DNA from: Leyella stercorea
GTDB taxonomy: Bacteria > Bacteroidota > Bacteroidia > Bacteroidales > Bacteroidaceae
Reading direction: 5' to 3'
DNA length: 51,777 nucleotides
Assembly (NCBI RefSeq): GCF_019052365.1
Contig: NZ_JAHQUY010000014.1
Location: forward strand, 1-51,777
Part shown: positions 40,128 through 51,742 of the stretch, piece by piece
Position numbering within the stretch: position 1 is the first letter of the stretch
Layout of the letters: the number at the start of each line of letters is the position of its first letter
Translations under genes and position numbers: made by a program
The notes under the pieces: model-generated
Databases searched by the model: none
The model's input: the letters and a program-made list of their open reading frames with translations, nothing else
Told to the model about the DNA's origin: nothing

Positions 40128-40775
40128 ATGAATGGAAGAAACGTGAGTCTCGATCTGATGGAGTTTGTCGAGCAAAACATATTACCCCGCTACAATTCCT
40201 TTGACAAAGCGCACCGTTTGTCGCACGTCAACCATGTTATAAAGCAGTCGCTTGAACTTGCCTTAAAATGTGGCGCAGACATCAATATGGCGTATGCCAT
40301 AGCTGCCTATCACGACCTCGGGCTGGAGGGTCCGCGTGCCGTGCATCACATACAAAGCGGCAAAATATTGATGGCAGACCGCCGCTTGCAACGCTGGTTC
40401 TCAGCCGAGCAGCTACGCATTATGAAAGAAGCCGTAGAAGACCATCGTGCTTCGGCGTCGCATGCTCCTCGTAGCATCTACGGCAAGATTGTAGCCGAAG
40501 CTGACAGAGACCTTGAGCCGATGCATATCTTCCGTCGCACGGTGCAGTATGGCTTGAGCCATTACCCCGAATACAGCAAGGAGGAACAGCGCAAACGCTT
40601 TTTTGAGCACCTCGACCACAAGTATTCTGCACACGGATACATACGCTTATGGCTTCCCAACTCGCCGAACACAGAGAATTTGAAGGTTATAAGAGACATG
40701 ATAAACGATAGAAGTGCGTTGGAAGATATCTTCGACACGTTGTTCGAAGAGGAAAAGAATGCATCCGAAGACTAA
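40128..40775 (+). CDS. HD-domain phosphohydrolase-like protein, 215 aa
   Basis: The HD signature is visible: His in LSHVNHVIKQS, then YHDLGLEGPRAVHH with the His-Asp pair, and Asp in VEDHRAS and AEADRDLEP. HD proteins hydrolyse phosphoester bonds, often in nucleotides. The substrate is unknown. It is soluble and of typical length. It is divergent from menA over a shared symmetric promoter. Confidence 0.85.
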   Translation: MNGRNVSLDLMEFVEQNILPRYNSFDKAHRLSHVNHVIKQSLELALKCGADINMAYAIAAYHDLGLEGPRAVHHIQSGKILMADRRLQRWFSAEQLRIMKEAVEDHRASASHAPRSIYGKIVAEADRDLEPMHIFRRTVQYGLSHYPEYSKEEQRKRFFEHLDHKYSAHGYIRLWLPNSPNTENLKVIRDMINDRSALEDIFDTLFEEEKNASED

Positions 40776-40786
40776 TAAAAATCATC

Positions 40787-40895
40787 CGCAACGACCGACA
40801 CGCATGTACGTATCATTCGTTGCGGATGTTCGTATCGGTCGGCTCAGATGTGCGTGCCGACCGGCGCGTATCATTAACATACGCTTAATATATTC
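40787..40895. terminator. Hairpins between convergent genes
   Basis: CATCCGCAACGA and TCGTTGCGGATG form a 12-bp inverted repeat around a 22-nt loop, followed by CGGTCGG/CCGACCG with a 14-nt loop. They lie between the HD gene and the convergent glucosaminidase gene and may terminate both. Confidence 0.6.
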
Positions 40896-41828
40896 TTAAT
40901 ATACTCTAAGTTTGTCGCCCACCTTAATCTGATAATCGGGACTGAGGTGGTTTTTCTTGTAAAGGCTTGACAAACGGATACCGTATTTCTGTGAAATCAA
41001 GTACATGCTCTCGCCGTTCTGCACTATATGCGGACGGTTCTTGTATTCCTTTGTCGCCTTCTTGCGCTTCTTTTTTAGATAGATAACGTCGCCGGCAGCA
41101 AGCTCCTCTTTGTACGACCGTTCGTTGTATTTGGCGAGTTTTCGCTTGCCTATACACAGTTCCTTTGAAAGCGACTGGAACGAGTCGCCTTTTCGTGCAA
41201 TCACATAATAGTTCTTGTTGTAAGCCTTTATTACGTGGAAGTTGCCGTCGGGCGCAACACCATCTTCCGTAGAATGCTTCACCATGAATTGGTCGAACTT
41301 CTTAGCCTTATCATACTGGTTAAGATTGTAAAGCTCAATAATCTGAATGAGCTTCGAAGCATACTGCGGATTTGTAGCGTAACCACATTGCTTCAGTCCG
41401 CGTGCCCAACTCTTGTAGTCGGTGCGCGAGTAGTTGAACAGTCGAGCGTAGCGCGATTGTGTTGCAAGAAAACGGCTGTGGTCCTCGAAACTCTGACGTG
41501 GATTGTCGTATGCTCTGAAGCACTCTCCGCGTTCGTCGTCGTCATGAAACACACGACGACCGGTCCAGCCGTGGCATTTTATACCGAAATGGTTGTTAGA
41601 CGACTTTGTAAGCCAACTTCTGCCTGCGCCACTTTCCAATAAACCTTGCGAGAGAGTGATACTTGCCGGAATGTTGTATTTCAGCATCTGTTCGATAGCA
41701 AGGTCCTTGTATTGGTCTATGTATGCCTGATAAGCCGAATTCCATTTGATTTGGGCAGACACATGAGTCACCGATAGTATCAGCGCAACAAGTGTCAATA
41801 GCGCATATTTCATTCTTGAAATGTTCAT
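40896..41828 (-). CDS. Glucosaminidase with LysM domains, 310 aa
   Basis: This secreted peptidoglycan hydrolase has a signal peptide (MKYALLTLVALILSVTHVSA, after a short MNISR), then a glucosaminidase domain with the catalytic Glu in LSQGLLESGAGRSWL and the motif NNHFGIKCHGWTG. Two LysM-like repeats follow, one near residues 205-245 (YVIARKGDSFQSLSKELCIGK) and one at the end (YLISQKYGIRLSSLYKKN), which bind peptidoglycan. It is probably an autolysin for cell separation. It could begin at MNISR or at the second Met. Confidence 0.9.
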   Translation of the reverse strand: MNISRMKYALLTLVALILSVTHVSAQIKWNSAYQAYIDQYKDLAIEQMLKYNIPASITLSQGLLESGAGRSWLTKSSNNHFGIKCHGWTGRRVFHDDDERGECFRAYDNPRQSFEDHSRFLATQSRYARLFNYSRTDYKSWARGLKQCGYATNPQYASKLIQIIELYNLNQYDKAKKFDQFMVKHSTEDGVAPDGNFHVIKAYNKNYYVIARKGDSFQSLSKELCIGKRKLAKYNERSYKEELAAGDVIYLKKKRKKATKEYKNRPHIVQNGESMYLISQKYGIRLSSLYKKNHLSPDYQIKVGDKLRVY

Positions 41829-42084
41829 ATATTATAATGTAGAGTGTTAAATATTGATTTTTGAGGGTATATAGGCTCAATGATGGGGGCATATCAAAGG
41901 CTTACAACTGCAAAGTTAGTGTTTTTTAGCAACAATTAATCAAATATCTATAGCGATTGTCACATTTTTTGTATCTTTGCATAAAATAACGCAAACCTTA
42001 ACTATCAAGCTTGCTTGAAACGATGGGGCGCAATGTTATAAATGAAAAGAATAATTAATATTTTAATAATATAAAATAGAAGAA
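41829..42084. other. Divergent intergenic region before fabD
   Basis: TATCTTTG (41972-41979) is a good -7 box on the plus strand for fabD. No TTTG -33 box is found at the usual distance. The rest is A/T-rich without other recognised structure or gene. Confidence 0.5.
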
Positions 42085-42972
42085 ATGAAAGCATTTGTAT
42101 TTCCTGGTCAAGGATCACAGTTTGTAGGTATGGGCAAGGACCTGTACGACAATAACGAAAAAGCAAAGGAACTTTTCGAGAAGGCTAACGAGATTCTCGG
42201 TTTCCGCATCACAGATATCATGTTCGAGGGCACCGACGAAGAGCTTACTCAGACAAAGGTTACACAGCCTGCTGTATTCCTTCATAGTGTTATCTCTGCA
42301 CTTTGCCTTGGCGAGGATTTTGCTCCTGCAATGGTAGCTGGTCACTCCCTCGGCGAACTTTCTGCGCTTGTTGCAGCCGGTGCGTTGAGCTTTGAGGACG
42401 GCGTAAAGCTTGTTTCTGCACGTGCTATCGCTATGCAGAAGGCTTGCGAGGCGGCTCCTGGCACAATGGCTGCCGTTATCGGTCTGCCCGATGAGAAGAT
42501 AGAGGAAATCTGCACAGAGGTTAGCACAGACGGCAACATCGTTGTTGCTGCCAACTACAACTGCCCAGGTCAGCTCGTTATAAGCGGCAACGTGGACGCT
42601 ATCAACGCTGCATGCGAGAAGCTGAAGGCTGCCGGCGCTAAGCGCGCTCTGCCTCTGAAGGTGGGTGGCGCTTTCCACTCTCCGCTTATGCAGCCTGCAA
42701 AGGAGGAACTCGAGAAGGCTATCAAGGCTACTACATTCTCTGAGCCTAAGTGCCCAGTTTACCAGAACGTAGACGCACAGCCGCATACCGATCCTGCTGA
42801 AATCCAGGCTAACCTCATCGCACAGCTCACAAGCAGCGTACGTTGGACTGCAAGTGTGCAGAACATGATTAAGGCTGGTGCTGACGACTTCACAGAGTGT
42901 GGTCCTGGCAAGGCTCTCCAGGGAATGATTGGTCGTATCGACAAGACTGTGTCTGCCCACGGCATCATTTAA
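42085..42972 (+). CDS. fabD: Malonyl-CoA-ACP transacylase
   Basis: It moves the malonyl group from CoA to acyl carrier protein at the start of fatty acid synthesis. The catalytic Ser is in GHSLGELSAL, the His in GGAFHSPLM, and the N-terminal FPGQGSQFVGMG is characteristic. Length is 295 aa, slightly short but normal for Bacteroidetes. The GH13 gene follows after 5 bp, so they probably share a transcript although the functions differ. Confidence 0.96.
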   Translation: MKAFVFPGQGSQFVGMGKDLYDNNEKAKELFEKANEILGFRITDIMFEGTDEELTQTKVTQPAVFLHSVISALCLGEDFAPAMVAGHSLGELSALVAAGALSFEDGVKLVSARAIAMQKACEAAPGTMAAVIGLPDEKIEEICTEVSTDGNIVVAANYNCPGQLVISGNVDAINAACEKLKAAGAKRALPLKVGGAFHSPLMQPAKEELEKAIKATTFSEPKCPVYQNVDAQPHTDPAEIQANLIAQLTSSVRWTASVQNMIKAGADDFTECGPGKALQGMIGRIDKTVSAHGII

Positions 42973-42977
42973 TTGGT

Positions 42978-45113
42978 ATGGCTCAGCAGAAAATCATAAT
43001 ATATCAGATATTCACACGATTGTTCGGCAATCGTACCAATGTGTGCAAGCAGAACGGTACGATTGCTGAGAACGGTTGTGGAAAGATGAACTTCTTCTCC
43101 GACGAGGTGCTTCAGCAGATTCGCGCTAAGGGCATCACCCACGTATGGTATACGGGTGTAATCCGCCACGCGTCTATGACCGATTACTCCTCGTTCGGCA
43201 TTCCACGCCAGCATCCGGCTGTAGTGAAGGGTAGAGCAGGTTCGCCGTACGCCATCACCGACTATTATGATGTTGACCCCGACTTAGCAGAAAATGTGAA
43301 TGAGCGTAGTGCGGAGTTCGACGCACTCGTCGAGCGCACTCACAAAGCAAACATGAAGGTCGTCATCGACTTTGTTCCTAACCACGTTGCACGCCAGTAC
43401 CACTCGGTCGTAAAGCCCGAGGGCGTTGAAGATCTCGGCGCAACAGATAACAAGTCGATGGGATTCAGCCCTAACAACAACTTCTATTATAATGTAGACC
43501 AGCAGTTCGCTCCGAGCATCGACCTCTATGCAGGCGAAGCTGAACCTTATACGGAGTTCCCGGCAAAGGCAACGGGCAACGATCATTTCGATGCGTTCCC
43601 AGGCAAGAACGATTGGTACGAAACCATAAAGCTAAATTATGGTGTAGACTATTGTGATGCTGGCGGACGCTCTGAACACTTCACACCCGTGCCAAGCACA
43701 TGGCACAAGATGCTCGATATATTGTTGTATTGGGCAGCAAGAGGTGTAGATGGATTCCGCTGCGATATGGCAGAAATGGTGCCTACAGCGTTCTGGAGTT
43801 GGGCTATAGCAAAGGTAAAGGCTGCCTATCCCGAGATTCTGTTCGTAGCAGAAGTGTACAACCCGATGGATTACCGCCATTATGTTGCTTCTGGCTTCGA
43901 CTATCTTTATGATAAGGTGGGCATGTACGACACTATGCGCAGCATCATCTGCGAGGGTTATCCTACATCAAAGATTACTACAGCTTGGCAGTGGGTTGAC
44001 GATATTAACGATCACATGCTCTACTTCCTTGAGAATCACGATGAGCAGCGCATAGCAAGCGACTATTTCGCTGGCGATGCATTCCGTGCTTATCCTGCGC
44101 TTGTGACGAATGTACTTATGCGCAAGAATCCGTTCATGGTGTATGCAGGACAAGAGTATGGTGAGCGTGGTATGGACGAAGAAGGCTTCAGCGGTTGCGA
44201 TGGCAGAACAACGATATTCGACTATTGGACCGTTCCTTCTCTGTATCGTGCATTCGTTTCTGGCGAATCGACCAAGGAAGAAAGCGAGCTTTCGCGTCTC
44301 TATTCCCAGGTTCTCAATATTGCAAATTCAGAAAAGGCTGTAAGCGAGGGTGACTTCTTCGATTTGATGTACGTAAACGAGCATATAGCTAATCGCCAGT
44401 ATGCTTTCTTGCGCAAATCGAATGACGAACTATTGCTCGTCGTTGCCAACTTCGACAACCAGAAGGCGTCGGTATCGGTGAACATACCCGACCATGCGTT
44501 CAACTTCCTCAACATTCCGCGCAAGGATGTCAAGGCTGTCGACTTGCTTTCGGGCAACAACGTTGAGGTGCGTTTCGGCTCTACCACTTCAGTAGACGTG
44601 GATGTAGATGCTTATAAATGTGTAATACTTAAAACGAAATTGAGTATGGATACAGAAGAGATATTCAATGCACACAACAAAGAGGAGTTTCCTCCAGCTC
44701 ACACGGCAGAACACTTGCTCAACCAGACAATGGTTAGAATGTTCGGATGCGAACGCTCGCGCAATGCTCACATCGAACGTAAGAAAAGCAAGATAAGCTT
44801 CATTCTCGACCATAAACCTACACGCAAGGAAGAGAAGGAGATTGAGACGCGCATGAACGAACTCATCGAGGAAGACCTCCCCGTGAAGTATGAGATTGTT
44901 GATCGCAACAATATTCCTGAAGGCATCAGTATAGACCGTCTGCCGGAAGACGCATCCGAAAACTTGCGCATTGTGCGCATCGGCGACTACGACGCGTGTC
45001 CGTGCATAGGCAAGCATGTACGTTCTACCTCACAGATAGGCAAGTTCGTGATGCTCGGTACGAATTGGGACGAAATGAAACATTCATTCAGAATCAGATT
45101 CAAAATAATCTAA
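42978..45113 (+). CDS. GH13 alpha-amylase family enzyme fused to AlaX-like editing domain
   Basis: The first 555 residues are a GH13 hydrolase: nucleophile Asp in [11 protein letters not shown], acid Glu in [10 protein letters not shown], stabilising Asp in ENHDEQR. There is no signal peptide, so it acts in the cytoplasm, perhaps on glycogen or maltooligosaccharides. From residue 557 ([15 protein letters not shown]) the same frame encodes an AlaX-like alanyl-tRNA editing domain with HTAEH and CPCIGKH, the HxxxH and CxxxH zinc and active-site motifs. The domains have no obvious common role. An ATG at 44646 could start the second part alone. The start at 42978 ([16 protein letters not shown]) lies 5 bp after fabD. 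Confidence 0.85.
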   Translation: MAQQKIIIYQIFTRLFGNRTNVCKQNGTIAENGCGKMNFFSDEVLQQIRAKGITHVWYTGVIRHASMTDYSSFGIPRQHPAVVKGRAGSPYAITDYYDVDPDLAENVNERSAEFDALVERTHKANMKVVIDFVPNHVARQYHSVVKPEGVEDLGATDNKSMGFSPNNNFYYNVDQQFAPSIDLYAGEAEPYTEFPAKATGNDHFDAFPGKNDWYETIKLNYGVDYCDAGGRSEHFTPVPSTWHKMLDILLYWAARGVDGFRCDMAEMVPTAFWSWAIAKVKAAYPEILFVAEVYNPMDYRHYVASGFDYLYDKVGMYDTMRSIICEGYPTSKITTAWQWVDDINDHMLYFLENHDEQRIASDYFAGDAFRAYPALVTNVLMRKNPFMVYAGQEYGERGMDEEGFSGCDGRTTIFDYWTVPSLYRAFVSGESTKEESELSRLYSQVLNIANSEKAVSEGDFFDLMYVNEHIANRQYAFLRKSNDELLLVVANFDNQKASVSVNIPDHAFNFLNIPRKDVKAVDLLSGNNVEVRFGSTTSVDVDVDAYKCVILKTKLSMDTEEIFNAHNKEEFPPAHTAEHLLNQTMVRMFGCERSRNAHIERKKSKISFILDHKPTRKEEKEIETRMNELIEEDLPVKYEIVDRNNIPEGISIDRLPEDASENLRIVRIGDYDACPCIGKHVRSTSQIGKFVMLGTNWDEMKHSFRIRFKII

Positions 45114-45135
45114 TTACAATTTACTTAATAACATT

Positions 45136-46011
45136 ATGACAGAAAACAGACAAACATTGAACCGTAACTTGGCTCAGATGCTCAAGGGCGGTGTGATCAT
45201 GGACGTTACTACTCCAGAGCAGGCTCGTATCGCAGAGGCTGCAGGTGCATGTGCAGTTATGGCGCTCGAGCGCATTCCGGCTGACATCCGTGCTGCAGGC
45301 GGCGTTTCTCGTATGAGCGACCCGAAGATGATCAAGGGCATTCAGGAAGCAGTTTCGATCCCTGTTATGGCAAAGTGTCGTATCGGTCACTTCGCAGAGG
45401 CACAGATTCTCCAGGCTATCGAGATTGACTATATTGATGAGAGTGAGGTGCTCTCACCGGCTGACGATGTATATCACATCGACAAGACAAAGTTCACCGT
45501 TCCTTTCGTTTGCGGTGCAAGAAACCTCGGCGAGGCATTGCGTCGTATCGCAGAGGGTGCTACAATGATCCGTACAAAGGGTGAGCCGGGTACTGGCGAT
45601 GTTGTACAGGCTGTACGCCACATGCGCATGATGCAAAGCGAGATGCGTCGTCTCAAGTCTATGGCTGAGGACGAACTCTTCGAGGCTGCTAAGGAGCTTC
45701 AGGTTCCTTACGAGCTTGTTAAGTACGTACACGAGAACGGCAAGTTGCCGGTAGTTAACTTCGCTGCTGGTGGTGTTGCAACACCTGCTGACGCTGCTCT
45801 CATGATGCAGCTCGGTGCTGAGGGCGTATTCGTAGGCTCTGGCATCTTCAAGAGTGGCAACCCGGAGAAGCGTGCTGCTGCTATCGTACAGGCTGTTACA
45901 AACTACAATGACGCTAAGAAGCTTGCTGAGCTTTCAGAGGACCTCGGCGAGGCTATGGTAGGTATCAACGAGCATGAGATAGAAGTGCTCATGGCTGAGC
46001 GCGGCAAGTAA
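45136..46011 (+). CDS. pdxS: Pyridoxal 5'-phosphate synthase, lyase subunit
   Basis: With PdxT it makes pyridoxal phosphate from ribose 5-phosphate, glyceraldehyde 3-phosphate and glutamine-derived ammonia. The 291-aa product has the family segments [34 protein letters not shown] (with the catalytic Lys) and [16 protein letters not shown]. Its stop overlaps the pdxT start by one base (TAATG), so the subunits are translationally coupled. Confidence 0.97.
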   Translation: MTENRQTLNRNLAQMLKGGVIMDVTTPEQARIAEAAGACAVMALERIPADIRAAGGVSRMSDPKMIKGIQEAVSIPVMAKCRIGHFAEAQILQAIEIDYIDESEVLSPADDVYHIDKTKFTVPFVCGARNLGEALRRIAEGATMIRTKGEPGTGDVVQAVRHMRMMQSEMRRLKSMAEDELFEAAKELQVPYELVKYVHENGKLPVVNFAAGGVATPADAALMMQLGAEGVFVGSGIFKSGNPEKRAAAIVQAVTNYNDAKKLAELSEDLGEAMVGINEHEIEVLMAERGK

Positions 46012-46574
46012 TGAGAATTGCTGTATTGGCACTCCAGGGCGCATTCGCAGAACACGAACAGATGCTCCAGCGCCTTGGAGTTGAAACATTCCAGATCAGA
46101 CAGCTTGCCGATTGGGAACAACCGAAGGATGGCCTTGTCATCCCTGGTGGAGAGAGCACCGTGCAGGCCAAGTTGCTTAGCGACCTGCACCTACTTGAAC
46201 CTATCCGCAAAGCTATCAGCGAAGGTTTGCCCGTGTTCGGCACTTGTGCCGGTCTTATTCTTCTTTCTAAGAAGATAGAGGGGGAGCCAGCAACTCGTAT
46301 ATCGACAATGGATACCGAGGTGCTCCGCAATGCTTACGGTCGCCAGCTCGGCAGTTTCTATACCGTTGCGCCGATGAAGGGTGTAGGCGAAGATATTCCT
46401 ATGACTTTCATTCGCGCGCCGTATATCAGCAAGGTGTCAGGCGACGCAGAAGTGTTAGCTGAGGTTGGCGGACACATTGTGGCTGCACGCCAGGGCAAGC
46501 AGCTCGTCACTTCGTTCCATCCTGAACTCAACGAAGACACACGCGTTCATGCGTACTTCCTGAGCATGATTTAA
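46011..46574 (+). CDS. pdxT: Pyridoxal 5'-phosphate synthase, glutaminase subunit
   Basis: It hydrolyses glutamine to feed ammonia to PdxS. The class I glutaminase triad is visible: Cys in FGTCAGLI, and His and Glu in SFHPEL. GGESTVQAKLL is the family signature. The product is 187 aa. It starts within the pdxS stop codon. A terminator follows at 46593-46628. Confidence 0.97.
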   Translation: MRIAVLALQGAFAEHEQMLQRLGVETFQIRQLADWEQPKDGLVIPGGESTVQAKLLSDLHLLEPIRKAISEGLPVFGTCAGLILLSKKIEGEPATRISTMDTEVLRNAYGRQLGSFYTVAPMKGVGEDIPMTFIRAPYISKVSGDAEVLAEVGGHIVAARQGKQLVTSFHPELNEDTRVHAYFLSMI

Positions 46575-46592
46575 TTCATCTTAAATAAAAGA

Positions 46593-46628
46593 AAGACCTT
46601 ATCAAGTTTTTGGTAAGGTCTTTTTTTT
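46593..46628 (+). terminator. Rho-independent terminator after pdxT
   Basis: AAGACCTTATCA (46593-46604) pairs with TGGTAAGGTCTT (46611-46622), followed by eight T residues. Confidence 0.85.
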
Positions 46629-46688
46629 GTTTTCTCTGCATCATTATTATTCCTGTTGATTTGTAAGAAGACTCCGCCATATCTGTAA

Positions 46689-46737
46689 CATTATTCCAAC
46701 GGTGATGGAACAACGTTCTATCGCCGTCGGAATAATG
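46689..46737. repeat. 23-bp hairpin in the pdxT-ABC-F gap
   Basis: Arm 46689-46711 pairs with 46715-46737 across a 3-nt AAC loop: 20 Watson-Crick pairs, two wobbles and one mismatch, extended by GCCATATC/GATATGC. It lacks a T tract and lies 70 bp beyond the terminator. It may be a small mobile or regulatory repeat. Confidence 0.65.
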
Positions 46738-46756
46738 CGATATGCTCACCGCAAAA

Positions 46757-46788
46757 TTTGCCCATACCAAAAATAATGTGTAACTTTG
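46757..46788 (+). promoter_or_regulatory. Consensus promoter for the ABC-F gene
   Basis: TTTG (46757-46760), a 20-nt spacer and TAACTTTG (46781-46788) match the Bacteroidetes vegetative promoter exactly. The ATG at 46821 follows an A-rich leader. Confidence 0.8.
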
Positions 46789-46805
46789 CACTCCAAAACT
46801 ATTAA

Positions 46806-48440
<1,635 letters not shown>

Positions 48441-48470
48441 TTTGACACGACAATATACGTCGTAGATTAC

Positions 48471-48524
48471 ACGACAATAGAGATAACATATACATTTTTT
48501 GTCTATGTTGTCTCTATTTTTCGT
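48471..48524 (+). terminator. Hairpin between the ABC-F gene and grpE
   Basis: ACGACAATAGAGATAACATA (48471-48490) pairs imperfectly with 48504-48524, where TATGTTGTCTCTATT is followed by a T tract. It probably separates the ABC-F transcript from grpE. Confidence 0.65.
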
Positions 48525-48586
48525 GAAACGCAGTTTTGGCAAGGTATTTGCCTAATAACATATAAATACTAAAGCTTAATATAAAA

Positions 48587-49177
48587 ATGGGAAATAAAGA
48601 AGACATAGAGAAAAACATCGAAATCAACGACGAAAACGTTGACAAGAATGTCGTTTCTGAAGAAAATACAGAAAACGCATCTGCAAAGGCTGACAATTCG
48701 GCAGACAAAATGACAGCCGAGCCTACCATTGAGGAGCAACTCGAGGCTGCCAAGAAAGAGGTTGAGCAATACAAGGACAAGTATCTGCGTGCTGTTGCAG
48801 AATTTGACAACTATCGCAAGCGCACCCTTAAGGAGAAAGCAGAGCTTTTGCTCAACGGTAGTGAGAAGGCTGTTTGCGCTTTCCTGCCCATCCTCGACGA
48901 TTTCGAGCGTGCTATCGCCGACAAGACAGAGGACGTTAACGCCATTAAAGAAGGAATGCAGATTATCTTCAACAAGTTCAACAAGACTCTCGAATCGCTC
49001 GGCGTGAAGAAAATCGAAACAGAAGGGAAAGACTTCGACGTCGACTTTCACGAAGCAGTTGCAATGGTTCCGGGTATGGGCGACTATAAGAAAGGTAAGG
49101 TTATCGACTGCGTTCAGACAGGCTATCAGCTCAATGACAAGGTTATTCGTCACGCGAAAGTGGCAGTAGGACAGTAA
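48587..49177 (+). CDS. grpE: Nucleotide exchange factor GrpE, 196 aa
   Basis: It releases ADP from DnaK. An acidic, charged N-terminus precedes a coiled coil (EEQLEAAKKEVEQYKDKYLRA) with the family core AEFDNYRKRTLKEKAELL and the C-terminal beta segment (VDFHEAVAMVPGMGDYKKGKV). It is followed by dnaJ after 27 bp; dnaK is not in this window. Confidence 0.95.
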   Translation: MGNKEDIEKNIEINDENVDKNVVSEENTENASAKADNSADKMTAEPTIEEQLEAAKKEVEQYKDKYLRAVAEFDNYRKRTLKEKAELLLNGSEKAVCAFLPILDDFERAIADKTEDVNAIKEGMQIIFNKFNKTLESLGVKKIETEGKDFDVDFHEAVAMVPGMGDYKKGKVIDCVQTGYQLNDKVIRHAKVAVGQ

Positions 49178-49204
49178 TTAAAACCACTTATTCATTAATA
49201 TATA

Positions 49205-50377
49205 ATGGCAAAGAGAGACTATTATGAAGTGCTTGGCGTCAGCAAGACCGCCACAGACGACGAAATAAAGAAGGCGTATCGAAAGATAGCTATCAAATAT
49301 CACCCCGACCGTAACCCTGGCAATAAAGAGGCTGAGGAGAAATTCAAGGAAGCAGCAGAGGCTTACGATGTGCTTCACGACCCTCAGAAACGCCAGCAAT
49401 ATGACCAGTTTGGCTTTGATGCTCCTGGCGGCGGATTCGGCGGTAGCGGATTCGGTGGCGCCGGTGGTTTCTCTATGGACGATATCTTCTCTATGTTCGG
49501 TGACGTGTTCGGCGGACATAGCGGAGGCTTCGGTGGCTTCGGAGGCTTTGGCGGTGGAGGTCAGCGTCAGAAACCGCAGTACCGCGGTGCCGATTTGCGC
49601 ATAAAGGTAACGCTTTCGCTTCAGGAGATTGCAACCGGAACCACAAAGAAGTTCAAGGTGAAGAAGGACGTTACATGTACTCATTGTAACGGTTCGGGCG
49701 CAGAGAAGGGTAGCGCCAGCGAGACTTGTCCTACATGTCATGGTAGCGGTGTTGTTACTCGCACAGTTCGCACTATGCTTGGCATGATGCAGACACAGTC
49801 GGAGTGTCCTACATGTCACGGCGAAGGTACTGTTATCAAGAATAAGTGTAAGGAATGTGGAGGCACCGGCGTCGTTAAAGGCGAAGAGGTAGTCGAGATC
49901 AAGATTCCGGCTGGCGTAGCCGAAGGAATGGTTGTAAACGTTCCGGGCAAGGGTAGTGCAGGACAACATAATGGCATTAATGGAGATATTCAGGTGTACA
50001 TCTCAGAAGAGCCTAACGATACTTTCGTGCGCGATGGCAACGATGTGATTTACAATCTCTTGCTCGATTTCCCTACAGCTGTACTTGGAGGAAGCGTAGA
50101 GATACCTACAATAGACGGCTCAAAGGTTAAGATAAAGATTGAACCGGGTACACAGCCCGGCAAGACACTCCGTTTGCGCGGCAAAGGTCTACCATCCGTT
50201 CAAGGCTACGGCACTGGTACTGGCGACCTCGTTGTGAATATCAGCGTCTACATCCCGAAGACTCTATCTAAGGATGAGAAGAAGGCTGTTGAGTCGTTCG
50301 CTGGAAGCGACAACTTCAAGGGCGACAAGGAGACCAAAAAATCAATCTTCGAGCGCTTCAAGAATTATTTCAACTAA
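49205..50377 (+). CDS. dnaJ: Chaperone DnaJ, 390 aa
   Basis: This class I Hsp40 has a J domain with the HPD motif in [13 protein letters not shown], then a Gly/Phe-rich linker ([26 protein letters not shown]), then four zinc-finger repeats ([32 protein letters not shown]) and the C-terminal substrate domains. It is complete. It works with DnaK and the GrpE encoded upstream. Confidence 0.97.
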   Translation: MAKRDYYEVLGVSKTATDDEIKKAYRKIAIKYHPDRNPGNKEAEEKFKEAAEAYDVLHDPQKRQQYDQFGFDAPGGGFGGSGFGGAGGFSMDDIFSMFGDVFGGHSGGFGGFGGFGGGGQRQKPQYRGADLRIKVTLSLQEIATGTTKKFKVKKDVTCTHCNGSGAEKGSASETCPTCHGSGVVTRTVRTMLGMMQTQSECPTCHGEGTVIKNKCKECGGTGVVKGEEVVEIKIPAGVAEGMVVNVPGKGSAGQHNGINGDIQVYISEEPNDTFVRDGNDVIYNLLLDFPTAVLGGSVEIPTIDGSKVKIKIEPGTQPGKTLRLRGKGLPSVQGYGTGTGDLVVNISVYIPKTLSKDEKKAVESFAGSDNFKGDKETKKSIFERFKNYFN

Positions 50378-50402
50378 TAGCAGACGAGTTGATCTTACAA
50401 AA

Positions 50403-51698
50403 ATGAATTATCAGGAAACGATAGAATATCTGTTCAATTCGACCCCCGTCTTTGAAAAGGTGGGGGCTTCTGCTTATAAGGAGGGCTTGTTCAATACGGA
50501 GGAGCTTGACCGCCATTTCGGCCATCCTCATCGTAAGTTCAAGACTATTCATGTAGCAGGCACCAACGGAAAAGGTTCGTGCTCGCATACCTTGGCAGCA
50601 ATTCTTCAGTCGGCAGGTTACAAGGTCGGACTTTATACTTCTCCGCACCTTGTAGATTTTCGTGAGCGCATCCGCATCAATGGCGAGTGCATAGACGAGC
50701 AGTACGTTATCAACTTTGTTGAGCAAGAGCGCAACTTTTTTGAGCCTTTACATCCCTCGTTCTTTGAACTCACAACGGCTCTTGCCTTCAAATATTTTGC
50801 CGAAAAGAAGGTGGACATTGCGGTTATTGAGGTCGGTTTGGGAGGCAGACTCGATTGTACAAACATTATCACGCCGTTGCTCTCTGTTATCACTAACATA
50901 AGTTACGACCATACACAGTTCCTTGGCGACACCTTGGCAAAGATAGCTGCTGAGAAAGCTGGCATCATAAAACCGGGTGTGCCAGTTGTAATAGGAGAGT
51001 GTTGTGACGAGACGCGTGAGGTGTTTGAAACTAAGGCAAAAACAGCAAACGCTCCCATCGTTTTCGCAGAAGACAACACGGAAGTGCTTGGATGTTCGCT
51101 TGAAGAAAATAACGTTATGCATTATGAAACAAAGACATACGGCGTTATTGAAGGTGAGCTTTGTGGCGATTATCAGCAAAAGAATACCAATACAGTACTC
51201 AACGCTGTCAACCAGTTGCGTGAGCTTGGACTCATTAATGATGTCGATTGCGTTACTGCTGGTTTTGCTAATGTGTGTGAAGCAACAGGACTTCTTGGTC
51301 GCTGGCAGACATTGTGCAAAACTCCGCTCACCATTTGTGATACGGGACATAACGTAGCTGGTTGGGAATACCTCAGCCAACAGATTGCAAGACAAAATTG
51401 TAAGACAAAGCGTATTGTTTTCGGAATGGTAGACGACAAAGACGTACGCCATGTTATGGCGATGTTGCCAAAAGATGCAGTCTACTATTTCTGTAAAGCA
51501 ACTACTCATCGAGCCATAACTGAAGATAAAATACAGAAGATAGGAGAGGAGTGTGGTCTTCACGGCACATGCTATAGTAGTGTTGAAGCAGCGTATAAAG
51601 ACGCTTGCAAGGACGCTACGATTGAAGATTTTATTTTCATAGGAGGCAGTAGTTATGTAGTTGCAGACCTTCTTACCTATTTAGAAAATAACAATTAA
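50403..51698 (+). CDS. folC: Bifunctional folylpolyglutamate/dihydrofolate synthase
   Basis: It adds glutamate to folates. The Mur ligase-type ATP site is in TIHVAGTNGKGSCSHTLAA and the next signature is YTSPHLVDFRERIRI, with EVGLGGRLDCTN and SYDHTQFLGDTL further on. The ATG at 50403 (MNYQETIEYLFNS) is preferred; a longer frame would overlap dnaJ. Length is 431 aa, as expected. A terminator follows. Confidence 0.95.
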   Translation: MNYQETIEYLFNSTPVFEKVGASAYKEGLFNTEELDRHFGHPHRKFKTIHVAGTNGKGSCSHTLAAILQSAGYKVGLYTSPHLVDFRERIRINGECIDEQYVINFVEQERNFFEPLHPSFFELTTALAFKYFAEKKVDIAVIEVGLGGRLDCTNIITPLLSVITNISYDHTQFLGDTLAKIAAEKAGIIKPGVPVVIGECCDETREVFETKAKTANAPIVFAEDNTEVLGCSLEENNVMHYETKTYGVIEGELCGDYQQKNTNTVLNAVNQLRELGLINDVDCVTAGFANVCEATGLLGRWQTLCKTPLTICDTGHNVAGWEYLSQQIARQNCKTKRIVFGMVDDKDVRHVMAMLPKDAVYYFCKATTHRAITEDKIQKIGEECGLHGTCYSSVEAAYKDACKDATIEDFIFIGGSSYVVADLLTYLENNN

Positions 51699-51710
51699 TT
51701 GTTTTTAACG

Positions 51711-51742
51711 GAAAGCACCAAGTAATTTTGGTGCTTTCTTTT
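51711..51742 (+). terminator. Terminator after folC
   Basis: GAAAGCACCAA (51711-51721) pairs perfectly with TTGGTGCTTTC (51728-51738), followed by TTTTG. A TACTTTGC box at the very end may begin the next promoter. Confidence 0.8.
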
